Below, one piece after another: positions 1 through 7,843 of a DNA stretch of 63,483 nucleotides. Below the pieces are notes generated by a model. It saw only the letters and a list, made by a program, of their open reading frames with translations. It searched no databases and had not been told where the DNA came from. This DNA comes from Neorhizobium petrolearium. GTDB taxonomy: Bacteria > Pseudomonadota > Alphaproteobacteria > Rhizobiales > Rhizobiaceae. The number at the start of each line of letters is the position of its first letter. Position 1 is the first letter of the stretch. The stretch is taken from the NCBI RefSeq assembly GCF_017873175.1, contig NZ_JAGGJW010000024.1, positions 1-63,483 of the forward strand. The letters run 5' to 3'. A program made the position numbers and the translations under genes.

Positions 1-60
1 CAGCGAACTTTGCAAACCATCGACAATCCGTTCGGCACGAGATTGTCACCCATGTCTTAG
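1..60 (+). CDS. Transposase, IS481-like, C-terminal end only (partial)
   Basis: Only the last 19 codons are visible, in frame 1 from the window edge to the TAG at 58-60. The residues NPFGTRLSPMS match my memory of the conserved end of integrase-core IS481 transposases in rhizobia; nothing else of the protein can be seen, so the catalytic DDE residues cannot be judged. It might equally be the tail of a decayed copy. Read together with the repeated end motifs that follow. Confidence 0.4.
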   Translation, partial: QRTLQTIDNPFGTRLSPMS

Positions 61-95
61 GGACGATCTGTTACCTATGTCTCCGGTATGGACAA
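1..95 (+). mobile_element. Right-hand remnant of an IS481-type insertion sequence
   Basis: The window opens inside an open frame whose last residues contain NPFGTRLSPMS before a TAG stop at 58-60. I recognise this as the C-terminal ending of rhizobial IS481-family transposases. Around and after the stop are two diverged copies of an 18-bp motif of form TGTYACCYATGTCTYNGG (44-61 and 69-86), which fits an IS end carrying repeated transposase-binding sites. The right boundary, about position 95, is inferred. The element would lie mostly outside the window and ends about 10 bp from the 3' end of tRNA-Ser. Confidence 0.45.
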
Positions 96-103
96 AGGGA
101 GAA

Positions 104-193
104 TGGCGGACAGAGAGGGATTCGAACCCTCGATACGCTTTCACGTATACACGCGTTCCAGGCGTGCGCCTTCAACCACTCGGCCACCTGTCC
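104..193 (-). tRNA. tRNA-Ser (anticodon GGA)
   Basis: The reverse complement folds as a 90-nt class II tRNA. It starts GGACAGGTGGCCGAGTGG, has a D-arm with GGTTGAAGG, an anticodon loop CTGGAAC giving anticodon GGA, a long variable arm with a GTATACG/CGTATAC-like stem, the T-loop GGTTCGAATCC and an encoded 3' CCA at 104-106. The long variable arm and anticodon both indicate serine (UCC/UCU codons). Confidence 0.97.
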
Positions 194-415
194 TTGGAGT
201 AAGGGCTGCATTGAAATCGGGGCAACGCAGCGGTCGGGCGCGATATATACCGATGAATTCTCAGGGATCAACCGGAATCTGAACGATTTTTGACACCGGC
301 CCACAAAAGCTTCGCTGCCTCGTTGCCAAGCCTGCCGAACCTGCCTTATTTCTGCGAGGCGGATTGCGGCCGGACAGTATCGGGCGGGCCGCAGATAACG
401 AACGGCTTGTCTGGA

Positions 416-742
416 ATGAGAATCGTACGGGGCGTCTTCCGTCTTTTGAGTGCTTTTGCGCTTCTGGCTGCAATCGTTGCCGGCGTGCTGGATTCGATCC
501 AGTCGGTTTCCGCCTCGTCGGTCGTGGTGACGAGCCTCGGCAACGCCTGGCTCAACCTTGATCCGGAAAGCCTGACGCTCGCCGAAATCTCCGCGGAGAC
601 CTATGTCAGCCCCGATATCTGGCGGCCCTTCGTGGCACCGGTGCTGGCCCAGCCGGCTTTTGCCGTGTTCCTGGTGCTGGCGCTTGTTTTCTGGATGGCC
701 GGATATCGCAAGCCGCGCTTCGCTGGGCGGTTTTCCGCCTGA
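416..742 (+). CDS. Conserved rhizobial membrane protein of unknown function
   Basis: A 108-residue protein starting MRIVRGVFRLL. It has a hydrophobic segment at about residues 7-25, a loop of about 50 residues containing SVVVTSLGNAW and PDIWRPFV, and a second hydrophobic segment at about 75-97 followed by a basic tail (GYRKPRFAG). This predicts a two-pass inner-membrane protein with the loop outside. The frame is open upstream to 290, but I prefer the ATG at 416 because the hydrophobic segment follows directly. I recall similar proteins in Rhizobiaceae next to this tRNA-Ser but know no function. It stands alone, 259 bp before the BMP gene. Confidence 0.65.
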   Translation: MRIVRGVFRLLSAFALLAAIVAGVLDSIQSVSASSVVVTSLGNAWLNLDPESLTLAEISAETYVSPDIWRPFVAPVLAQPAFAVFLVLALVFWMAGYRKPRFAGRFSA

Positions 743-1000
743 CGGGGATAACGCCCTGCCTGTCGATGGTCCTCGGAAGTCGCTCGAAGCTGCGAATTTA
801 TGCAGTTTCGTCAACTCTTTGGATAAGTTTTCGGCAATTCGTTCGTTTTTTACCAGTTGAAAAAAATCTCGTGAATTTTTCCGAAACCCGTGCAAGAGTG
901 GCCGGAGCCGGACCCTTGGAAAAGAGGGCAGGTGGCCGCAGATGTACCCGGGGAACGGGCTTGCGGGAGGATCCAAACAGCTAAAAAACAGGGCTGCACA

Positions 1001-1993
1001 ATGAAGAAAACCCTTTTGAGCCTCATTGCCTTGGCTGCCATGTCGGCAACGGCGCTTGCCGCAGAGGTCAAGCCGGCACTGGTCTACGGTACCGGCGGCA
1101 AGTTCGACAAATCCTTCAACGAGGCCGCCTTTGCGGGCGCCGAACAGTTCAAGAAGGAAACGGGCATCGAGTACCGGGATTTCGAGCCCACCAACGACAC
1201 TCAGGGCGAACAGGCCATTCGCAACTTTGCAAGCCGTGGTTTCAATCCGGTCGTGGCCGTCTCGTTTGCGTGGACCTCGGCCATGGAAAAAGTCGCAGCC
1301 GAATATCCGGACACCAAGTTCGCGATCGTCGATTCCGTCGTCGACCTGCCGAACGTCCGCTCCGTCCTTTATAAGGAAGAAGAGGGCTCGTATCTCGTCG
1401 GCCTTCTCGCCGGCATGGCCTCCAAGACCGGCAAGGTCGGCTTCGTCGGCGGCATGGACATCCCGCTGATCCGCAAGTTCGGCTGCGGCTATGTCCAGGG
1501 CGTCAAGGCTGCCAAATCCGACGCGCAGGTCTTCCAGAACATGACCGGCACGACGGGTGCGGCCTGGAACGACCCGGTCCGCGGCGGCGAGCTCACCAAG
1601 AACCAGATCGACCAGGGCGCCGACGTAATCTATGCGGCAGCCGGTGCGACAGGCCTCGGCGTGCTGCAGACGGCGGCCGACAACAAGAAGCTTTCGATTG
1701 GCGTCGACTCCAACCAGAACCACCTGCATCCGGGTTCCGTCCTGACTTCCATGGTCAAGCGTGTCGATCTCGCTGTCTACAATGCGTTTAAGGATACTAA
1801 GGACGACAAGTTCTCGGCTGGCATCCAGGCTCTGGGCGTCAAGGAAGACGGCGTTGCCTACGCACTCGACGACAACAACAAGTCGCTCATCACGCCGGAA
1901 ATGAAAACCGCCGTTGAAAAGGCCAAGGCCGACATCATCTCGGGCTCCGTCAAGGTGCACGACTACATGTCGGACAATTCCTGCCCGAACTAA
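1001..1993 (+). CDS. BMP-family nucleoside-binding periplasmic protein
   Basis: A 330-residue solute-binding protein of the BMP/Med family (PnrA-like lipoprotein fold), which bind purine nucleosides for an ABC importer. Residues 1-20 form a classical signal peptide (MKKTLLSLIALAAM...ATALA) with no lipobox, so it should be free in the periplasm. Family features include LVYGTGGKFDKSFNEAAF near the mature N-terminus and DVIYAAAGATGLGV in the second lobe. The ATG at 1001 is chosen for the signal peptide; the longer frame from 890 has none. A strong terminator separates it from the ABC genes, and the following salvage enzymes support nucleosides as substrate. Confidence 0.92.
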   Translation: MKKTLLSLIALAAMSATALAAEVKPALVYGTGGKFDKSFNEAAFAGAEQFKKETGIEYRDFEPTNDTQGEQAIRNFASRGFNPVVAVSFAWTSAMEKVAAEYPDTKFAIVDSVVDLPNVRSVLYKEEEGSYLVGLLAGMASKTGKVGFVGGMDIPLIRKFGCGYVQGVKAAKSDAQVFQNMTGTTGAAWNDPVRGGELTKNQIDQGADVIYAAAGATGLGVLQTAADNKKLSIGVDSNQNHLHPGSVLTSMVKRVDLAVYNAFKDTKDDKFSAGIQALGVKEDGVAYALDDNNKSLITPEMKTAVEKAKADIISGSVKVHDYMSDNSCPN

Positions 1994-2003
1994 GGACGGC
2001 TGC

Positions 2004-2042
2004 AAGGGCGCATGGCGACGGGAATCGCCATGCGCCCTTTTT
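2004..2042 (+). terminator. Intrinsic terminator or attenuator between the binding-protein gene and the ABC ATPase
   Basis: A perfect 15-bp stem (2004-2018 with 2025-2039) and a 6-nt loop run directly into five T's at 2038-2042. It begins 10 nt after the BMP stop codon and ends 25 nt before the ATPase start. Such a site typically leaves excess binding protein over the membrane complex by partial read-through. Confidence 0.9.
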
Positions 2043-2067
2043 GCATATCAAGCGGAAAGGCGGACGA

Positions 2068-3591
2068 TTGAGCCTCGACTCTTCCAATGAGCCCGCGATC
2101 GAACTTGTCGGCATCGACAAGCGGTTCGGTGCGGTGCATGCGAACAAGAACATCAATCTGACGGTTGCCAAGGGCTCGATCCACGGCATCATCGGGGAAA
2201 ACGGTGCCGGAAAATCGACGCTCATGTCGATCCTCTACGGCTTCTATCATGCTGACCAGGGTGAAATCCGCATTTCAGGCAAGCCGATCACTATACGCGA
2301 CAGCCAGGCGGCGATCGCTGCCGGCATCGGCATGGTGCACCAGCATTTTATGCTGGTCGAGAACTTCACCGTCTTGGAAAACGTGATGCTCGGCGCCGAA
2401 GGCGGCCAGTTGCTTCGCAAAGGCGTTGCGAGTGCCCGAAGGGAGCTGAAGCGCCTGGAGGACGATTACGGCCTGGAGGTCGATCCGGACGCAGTCATCG
2501 AGGAACTGCCCGTCGGCAGCCAGCAGCGCGTCGAAATCCTGAAGGCGCTTTATCGCGGCGCCGAGATCCTCATTCTCGACGAACCGACGGGCGTGCTCAC
2601 CCCGGCTGAGGCGGACCACCTTTTCAAGGTGCTGCGGGTGCTGCGCGACCAGGGCAAGACGATCATTCTGATCACCCACAAGCTCCGCGAGATCATGGCG
2701 ATCACCGACACGGTTTCCGTCATGCGCCGCGGTGAAATGGTTGCGACCCGCAAGACGGCCGAAACGACGGTGGAAGAACTCGCCGAGCTGATGGTCGGCC
2801 GCCGCGTGCTGTTGCGGGTCGAAAAGGGCGAGGCCAAGCCCGGCAAGGTCCTGCTCTCCGTCAGGAACCTGACGGTCAAGGACAGCCGCGGCGTCACCAT
2901 GGTGGACGATGTCTCTCTGGAGGTTCGCGCCGGCGAGATCGTCGGCATTGCGGGCGTCGCCGGCAACGGCCAGTCGGAGCTTCTGGAGGCGATTGCCGGT
3001 ATCCGCAAACCGGCCTCCGGCGAGATCTTCCTCGATGGCAAACCGGTTGCCGGCGTCGGTCCGGCCGAGTTGCGCAGTCTCGGCCTTGCCCATATCCCGG
3101 AAGACCGCCACCACATGGGCCTTGTGCTGAAATTCGAGGAATACGAGAACTCGATCCTCGGCTATCACCGCGACCAGCGTTACGGGCGTGGCGCGCTGCT
3201 GGACCTCGATGCGATCCGCAAGGATGCGGAGGAGAAGATCGCCAAATACGATATCCGTCCGCCGAACCCGCGATTGAGGACGGCGAATTTCTCCGGCGGC
3301 AACCAGCAGAAGATCGTTGTTGCGCGCGAGATCGAGCGCGATCCGAATGTCCTGATCATCGGTCAGCCGACCCGCGGCGTCGATATCGGCGCGATCGAAT
3401 TCATCCACAAGCGCATCATTGAGATGCGCGATGCCGGCAAGGCGGTGCTCCTGGTTTCGGTCGAGCTCGATGAAATACGCTCTCTCTCCGACCGCATCCT
3501 GGTGATGTTTGCCGGCAAGGTGGTCGGCGAGAAGTCGGGCGAGGCCGGCGAGCAGACGCTGGGCCTGATGATGGCAGGGATTGCCGCATGA
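2068..3591 (+). CDS. Nucleoside ABC transporter, double ATPase subunit
   Basis: A 507-residue tandem ABC ATPase (YufO/RbsA type) that powers import by the two permeases downstream. The first domain has Walker A GENGAGKST at about 43-51, signature LPVGSQQRVEI and Walker B ILILDEPT. The second has a degenerate Walker A (AGNGQSE), signature FSGGNQQKIVVARE and an altered Walker B (LIIGQPTRG), the usual asymmetry of this family. I place the start at TTG 2068, with SD GGAAAGG at 2054-2060; a TTG at 2041 is also in frame but lies in the terminator T-run. First gene of the ABC-cdd-punA run. Confidence 0.93.
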   Translation: MSLDSSNEPAIELVGIDKRFGAVHANKNINLTVAKGSIHGIIGENGAGKSTLMSILYGFYHADQGEIRISGKPITIRDSQAAIAAGIGMVHQHFMLVENFTVLENVMLGAEGGQLLRKGVASARRELKRLEDDYGLEVDPDAVIEELPVGSQQRVEILKALYRGAEILILDEPTGVLTPAEADHLFKVLRVLRDQGKTIILITHKLREIMAITDTVSVMRRGEMVATRKTAETTVEELAELMVGRRVLLRVEKGEAKPGKVLLSVRNLTVKDSRGVTMVDDVSLEVRAGEIVGIAGVAGNGQSELLEAIAGIRKPASGEIFLDGKPVAGVGPAELRSLGLAHIPEDRHHMGLVLKFEEYENSILGYHRDQRYGRGALLDLDAIRKDAEEKIAKYDIRPPNPRLRTANFSGGNQQKIVVAREIERDPNVLIIGQPTRGVDIGAIEFIHKRIIEMRDAGKAVLLVSVELDEIRSLSDRILVMFAGKVVGEKSGEAGEQTLGLMMAGIAA

Positions 3592-3667
3592 CTTCTGAAG
3601 GATCGATCTGTTTGAGCCAAGAGATGCTCAGCACCATGACGGCAGCCGGAAAAGTGCGGGAGGAGGT

Positions 3668-4774
3668 ATGAGCACCGCATCCGTTCCGCTTCCTGCCTGG
3701 ATCAATTACGGCGTCATCCCGCTCCTCAATCTTGTCCTTGCCTTCTTCTTCTCCGGGCTGGTCGTCTGGGCGATTGGCGAAAATCCGTTCGAGGCGCTGC
3801 AACTTCTGTTGATCGGCGCGCTCGGCCGTGGCGAAGGCATCGGTTTCACCCTGTTCTACACGACGAGCTTCATCTTTACCGGTCTGTCCGTAGCGGTCGC
3901 CATCCATGCGGGCCTGTTCAACATCGGTTCCGAAGGGCAGGCCTATCTCGGCGGCCTGGGTGCTGCGCTCGTCGCGCTCTCGCTGGACCATTACGTCCCC
4001 TGGTACGTCACCATGCCGTTCGCGGTGTTTGGAGCGGCATTGTTCGGCGCGGCCTGCGCGGCGATTCCCGCATGGCTGCAGGCCAAGCGGGGCAGCCATA
4101 TCGTCATCACCACGATCATGTTCAATTTCATCGTTTCGTCGCTGATGAATTACGTGCTGGTGCGCGTGCTGATCGTGCCTGGCAAGATGGCGCCTGAAAC
4201 CCGCACCTTTCTGCCTGGTGGGCAACTCCCCAAGCTCGACTGGCTGATCTCCATGTTCGGCGGCAAGCTGGGGGCGGCACCACTCAACTTTTCCTTCCTG
4301 ATCGCGCTCGTCATGTGTTTCCTGGTCTGGGTGCTGATCTGGCGCACCAGGCTGGGCTACGAGATGCGCACGCTCGGCATCAGCCCGAGTGCTGCGAGCT
4401 ACGCCGGCATCCCCTATGCGAAGATCGTCATGATCACCATGCTGATTTCCGGCGGCCTGGCCGGCATGATGGCGCTCAATCCGGTCATGGGCGCGTCCGC
4501 CCGCCTGCAGATCGAATTCGTCGGTGGCGCCGGTTTCGTCGGCATTGCCGTGTCGCTCATGGGCCGAAACCATCCCGTCGGCATCATCTTGTCGGCGCTG
4601 CTTTTCGGCATTCTCTATCAGGGTGGCGCTGAACTCTCGTTCGACATGCCGAAAATCACCCGTGATATGATCGTCGTCATCCAGGGCATGGTGATCCTGT
4701 TCGCTGGTGCATTGGAATATATGCTCCGCCCGGCCATCGTCCGGTTCTACCAGCAGGCCGTAGGCGGCAAATAG
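3668..4774 (+). CDS. Nucleoside ABC transporter permease 1
   Basis: A 368-residue integral membrane protein of the BPD_transp_2 (YufP-like) family, with about nine hydrophobic segments. It carries the family motif GLFNIGSEGQAYLGG at about residue 83 and the coupling-loop region TRLGYEMRTLGISPSAASYAGI around 228. A strong SD (GGGAGGAGGT) sits just before the ATG. It pairs with the permease that starts 16 bp after its stop to form the heterodimeric channel of the BMP-type nucleoside importer. Confidence 0.93.
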   Translation: MSTASVPLPAWINYGVIPLLNLVLAFFFSGLVVWAIGENPFEALQLLLIGALGRGEGIGFTLFYTTSFIFTGLSVAVAIHAGLFNIGSEGQAYLGGLGAALVALSLDHYVPWYVTMPFAVFGAALFGAACAAIPAWLQAKRGSHIVITTIMFNFIVSSLMNYVLVRVLIVPGKMAPETRTFLPGGQLPKLDWLISMFGGKLGAAPLNFSFLIALVMCFLVWVLIWRTRLGYEMRTLGISPSAASYAGIPYAKIVMITMLISGGLAGMMALNPVMGASARLQIEFVGGAGFVGIAVSLMGRNHPVGIILSALLFGILYQGGAELSFDMPKITRDMIVVIQGMVILFAGALEYMLRPAIVRFYQQAVGGK

Positions 4775-4789
4775 GCGGGAACGAGGCTC

Positions 4790-5761
4790 ATGGATTATTT
4801 CGATATTCTCATCAGTATTCTCGGCTCGGCGATCCGCCTGTCGGTCCCGCTGCTGTTCACCGCGCTTGCCGGACTGTTTTCCGAACGCGCCGGCATCTTC
4901 GATATAGGCCTCGAAGGCAAGATGCTGGCGTCCGCCTTCGCATCCGCCTGCGTGGCCTACTGGACCGGCAATGCCTGGCTCGGCCTTCTTGCGGGCATCG
5001 GCATATCGATTGTCTTTTCGCTCGTGCACGGTTTTGCCTCGATCACCAATCGCGGCAACCAGATCGTCTCCGGCGTGGCCCTGAACTTCGTGGCCGCAGG
5101 TCTGACGATCGTGCTGGGCCAGGCCTGGTTCAACCAGGGAGGACGAACGGGGCAGGTGCCGGCCGAAGGTCGCTTCTCCTCCATCGTCCTGCCCGGTGCG
5201 GATGCGGTGCGCGACGTGCCGATCATCGGGCCGCTTTATGCCAACGTCATTTCCGGCAACAATATACTGACCTATATCGCCTTCCTGATGGTGCCGGTTT
5301 CCTGGTGGGTGCTTTATCGCACGCGTTTCGGTCTTAGGCTGCGGGCCGTTGGCGAAAATCCGGGAGCGGTGGATACGGCCGGCATTTCCGTGAGTTGGCT
5401 CAGGTATCGCGCGCTGATCGTGGCGGGCTTCCTCTGCGGCTTCTCCGGGACCTATCTGGCGATTGCCCAGTCGGCCGCCTTTATCAACAACATGTCGGCC
5501 GGCAAGGGCTATATCGCGCTTGCCGCGCTGATCTTCGCCAAGTGGAAGCCGGTGCCGGTCATGCTGGCCTGCCTGCTTTTCGGTTTCCTAGATGCCTTCG
5601 CCAACTTCATGCAGGGAAAATCGGTGCCGCTGCTCGGAGAAGTGCCGGTTCAGATTTTCCAGGCGTTGCCCTATATTCTGACCTGCGTGCTGCTGGCGGG
5701 CTTCATCGGCATCGCCCGTCCGCCCAAGGCGGGCGGCGTGCCCTATACGAAGGAGCGTTGA
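4790..5761 (+). CDS. Nucleoside ABC transporter permease 2
   Basis: A 323-residue membrane protein of the same BPD_transp_2 superfamily (YufQ-like). The motif GIFDIGLEGKMLASAF near residue 37 corresponds to the equivalent motif in permease 1, and the cytoplasmic loop RTRFGLRLRAVGENPGAV near residue 180 is the likely ATPase contact. Co-transcribed between permease 1 and cytidine deaminase, with only 3 bp before the next start, which ties transport to nucleoside deamination. Confidence 0.93.
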   Translation: MDYFDILISILGSAIRLSVPLLFTALAGLFSERAGIFDIGLEGKMLASAFASACVAYWTGNAWLGLLAGIGISIVFSLVHGFASITNRGNQIVSGVALNFVAAGLTIVLGQAWFNQGGRTGQVPAEGRFSSIVLPGADAVRDVPIIGPLYANVISGNNILTYIAFLMVPVSWWVLYRTRFGLRLRAVGENPGAVDTAGISVSWLRYRALIVAGFLCGFSGTYLAIAQSAAFINNMSAGKGYIALAALIFAKWKPVPVMLACLLFGFLDAFANFMQGKSVPLLGEVPVQIFQALPYILTCVLLAGFIGIARPPKAGGVPYTKER

Positions 5762-5764
5762 TCG

Positions 5765-6157
5765 ATGTCTCATGAGCTTTTCGAAGCCGCTCGCGAGGCG
5801 ATGACCAAGGCCTACGCGCCCTATTCGAAATTCCCGGTGGGCGTGGCGATCCGGGCTGACGATGGAAAGGTCTACCTCGGCGCCAATATCGAGAACCTTT
5901 CCTTTCCCCAGGGGTGGTGTGCCGAGCCGACCGCGATCGGTGCGATGATTATGGGTGGGGCAAAGAGGATCGAGGAACTCGCCGTGATCGCCGAAAAGCT
6001 GCCGCTCTGCACACCATGCGGCGGCTGCCGGCAGAAGATTTCGGAATTCGCCTCGGCCGGGACACGCATCTATCTTTGCGACGATGCCGGCGTACAGAAG
6101 ACGGTCACCATGGCCGAGCTTCTGCCCTATGCCTTCGAAACGGATGTGATCGGATGA
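5765..6157 (+). CDS. cdd: Cytidine deaminase
   Basis: A 130-residue homotetrameric-type cytidine deaminase converting (deoxy)cytidine to (deoxy)uridine. The zinc site is intact: CAE at 52-54 (Cys52 ligand, Glu54 proton shuttle) and PCGGC with Cys85 and Cys88. The NIEN substrate-binding motif is at about 41-44. SD AAGGAG overlaps the end of the permease gene. The stop codon overlaps the next start (ATGA), so translation with purine nucleoside phosphorylase is likely coupled. Confidence 0.96.
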   Translation: MSHELFEAAREAMTKAYAPYSKFPVGVAIRADDGKVYLGANIENLSFPQGWCAEPTAIGAMIMGGAKRIEELAVIAEKLPLCTPCGGCRQKISEFASAGTRIYLCDDAGVQKTVTMAELLPYAFETDVIG

Positions 6158-6942
6158 GAGAGGTTGTCGACCTGCTCGTGGATCGCCTTGGTGGCCTCAT
6201 GCCGCGCCATGCGATCGTGCTTGGCTCCGGCCTGGGTTCGCTGGTTGACGATGTGAAGGGGCAGGTCCGCATTCCCTACGGGATGCTGGAAGGCTTCCCT
6301 GTCAGCGGAGTCACCGGTCACGCGGGCGAACTGGTCGCCGGGCGCCTTGGCGGCACGCCGGTCATTATGCTTTCGGGCCGGGCCCATTATTATGAACATG
6401 GCGACGCGAAGGCGATGCGCCTTCCGATCGAGGTCTTGAAAGGGCTTGGCGTCCGGTCGCTGATCCTCACGAACTCGGCCGGATCGCTCCGGGAAGACAT
6501 GCCACCCGGTTCGGTCATGCAGATCACCGACCACATCAACTATTCCGGCATGAATCCGTTGATTGGAGAGAAGGGCGACCGCCGTTTCGTCGGGATGACC
6601 AGTGCGTATGACGCGGGCCTTGCCCTGGACATGCGCAATGCGGCCATCCGCTGCGGTATTCCGCTGTTTTCCGGCGTCTACATGTGGTTCTCCGGCCCGA
6701 GCTTCGAAACGCCGGCGGAGATCCGCATGGCGCGAATCCTGGGTGCCGACGCGGTCGGCATGTCGACGGTGCCGGAAGTCATCCTCGCGCGCTATTTCGG
6801 GCTCAAGGTTGCGGCGGCTTCGGTCGTCACCAATTTCGGTGCGGGCATGACCGGCGCGGAATTGAGCCACGAGGAGACCAAGGACATGGCGCCCGTCGGC
6901 GGGCAGCGATTGGCCGCGATCCTGAAAGAAATCTTGGCTTGA
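6154..6942 (+). CDS. punA: Purine nucleoside phosphorylase (class II, trimeric type)
   Basis: A 262-residue class II purine nucleoside phosphorylase that splits inosine and guanosine (and deoxy forms) into base and (deoxy)ribose-1-phosphate. Visible motifs are VLGSGLGSLVD near the N-terminus, GRAHYYEHG, ILTNSAGSLRED, the signature MWFSGPSFETPAEIRM and VVTNFGAGM. The true start is ATG 6154, inside the cdd stop codon; the frame is open further upstream but there it would overlap cdd. Last gene of the transporter operon, feeding pentose-1-phosphate to DeoB. Confidence 0.94.
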   Translation: MREVVDLLVDRLGGLMPRHAIVLGSGLGSLVDDVKGQVRIPYGMLEGFPVSGVTGHAGELVAGRLGGTPVIMLSGRAHYYEHGDAKAMRLPIEVLKGLGVRSLILTNSAGSLREDMPPGSVMQITDHINYSGMNPLIGEKGDRRFVGMTSAYDAGLALDMRNAAIRCGIPLFSGVYMWFSGPSFETPAEIRMARILGADAVGMSTVPEVILARYFGLKVAAASVVTNFGAGMTGAELSHEETKDMAPVGGQRLAAILKEILA

Positions 6943-7010
6943 TTACACGATGGATTTCAAACGGATACGTTCCGTGTGGCGATCTGCCCTCAGGCTGCGG
7001 GTTGCATCTA

Positions 7011-7024
7011 ATCGTTTGAACGAT
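7011..7024. promoter_or_regulatory. Palindromic operator candidate upstream of deoC
   Basis: ATCGTTTGAACGAT is a perfect inverted repeat (arms ATCGTT/AACGAT, 2-bp centre) in the 120-bp gap between punA and deoC. It lies about 40 bp before the deoC start. Its form fits a LacI/DeoR-type repressor site, but no regulator gene lies in the window to name it. Confidence 0.4.
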
Positions 7025-7031
7025 AAATATA

Positions 7032-7054
7032 CCGGCTGATTTAAGCCGGGGAGG
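7032..7054 (+). promoter_or_regulatory. Hairpin abutting the deoC ribosome binding site
   Basis: CCGGCT (7032-7037) and AGCCGG (7044-7049) can form a 6-bp stem whose 3' arm overlaps the first G's of the SD GGGGAGG (7048-7054). Folding could modulate ribosome access to deoC. It is short, so a regulatory role is only suggested. Confidence 0.3.
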
Positions 7055-7062
7055 CACACGAA

Positions 7063-7833
7063 ATGGAACTCCTGAGCCCACGCGAGGTGGCAGCCTTCGC
7101 GCTCTCGCTTCTCGACCTGACGAACCTGCGCGACGATTGCGACAATGCAGCGATCGAGAAACTATGCCTGCGCGCCGAGACGCCCTACGGCCATACCGCG
7201 GCCATCTGCATCTGGCCGCGTTTCGTCGCGCATGCGCGCGCCATCCTGGGGCCTGGGCATGCGGTCCGCATCGCCACCGTGGTGAATTTCCCGTCGGGGG
7301 ACCTGGCGGTTGCCGCTGTCGTCGAGGAAACGAAGAAGGCAATCGAGGACGGCGCCGACGAAATCGACATGGTCATCCCCTATCGCAAGCTTCTGGCCGG
7401 CGACGAGGCAGCCGTGACGGAGATGGTCGAGGCTGTGCGCGACGCGTGCCCGAATGCCTGCCTGAAGGTGATCCTCGAGACGGGGGAACTGAAGGACAGC
7501 GGCTTCATCCGCCGCGCTTCCGAGCTCGCAATCGCCGCTGGCGCGGATTTCATCAAGACCTCGACCGGCAAGGTCGCCGTCAATGCGACGCTTGAAGCGG
7601 CGGACATCATGCTGCGGGCTATCCGGGATTCCAAAAAGCGCGTCGGCTTCAAGCCCGCGGGTGGCATCGGCAGCGTTGCCGATGCCGATCTCTACCTGCG
7701 CCTTGCCGAAACCATCATGGGCGCGAACTGGATCATGCCGTCGACATTCCGTTTCGGGGCATCCGGCCTGCTCGACGATATCCTGGGCGTGCTCAGCGGC
7801 AGCAACGCCATTCGCGCGTCGGGCGGCTACTGA
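7063..7833 (+). CDS. deoC: Deoxyribose-phosphate aldolase
   Basis: A 256-residue class I aldolase splitting 2-deoxyribose-5-phosphate into acetaldehyde and glyceraldehyde-3-phosphate. The Schiff-base lysine is Lys165 in FIKTSTGK, the second catalytic lysine is Lys197 in GFKPAGGI, and Asp102 sits in DEIDMVIP as in the E. coli enzyme. The length matches the E. coli-type DeoC (about 259 aa). SD GGGGAGG precedes the start. It is 10 bp upstream of deoA and probably forms a two-gene transcript with it. Confidence 0.96.
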   Translation: MELLSPREVAAFALSLLDLTNLRDDCDNAAIEKLCLRAETPYGHTAAICIWPRFVAHARAILGPGHAVRIATVVNFPSGDLAVAAVVEETKKAIEDGADEIDMVIPYRKLLAGDEAAVTEMVEAVRDACPNACLKVILETGELKDSGFIRRASELAIAAGADFIKTSTGKVAVNATLEAADIMLRAIRDSKKRVGFKPAGGIGSVADADLYLRLAETIMGANWIMPSTFRFGASGLLDDILGVLSGSNAIRASGGY

Positions 7834-7843
7834 AGAGAAGATC

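Noticed and set aside
71..2005. A 644-codon open frame on the minus strand
   Set aside because: It runs through the tRNA-Ser gene and opposite the BMP gene; no domain.
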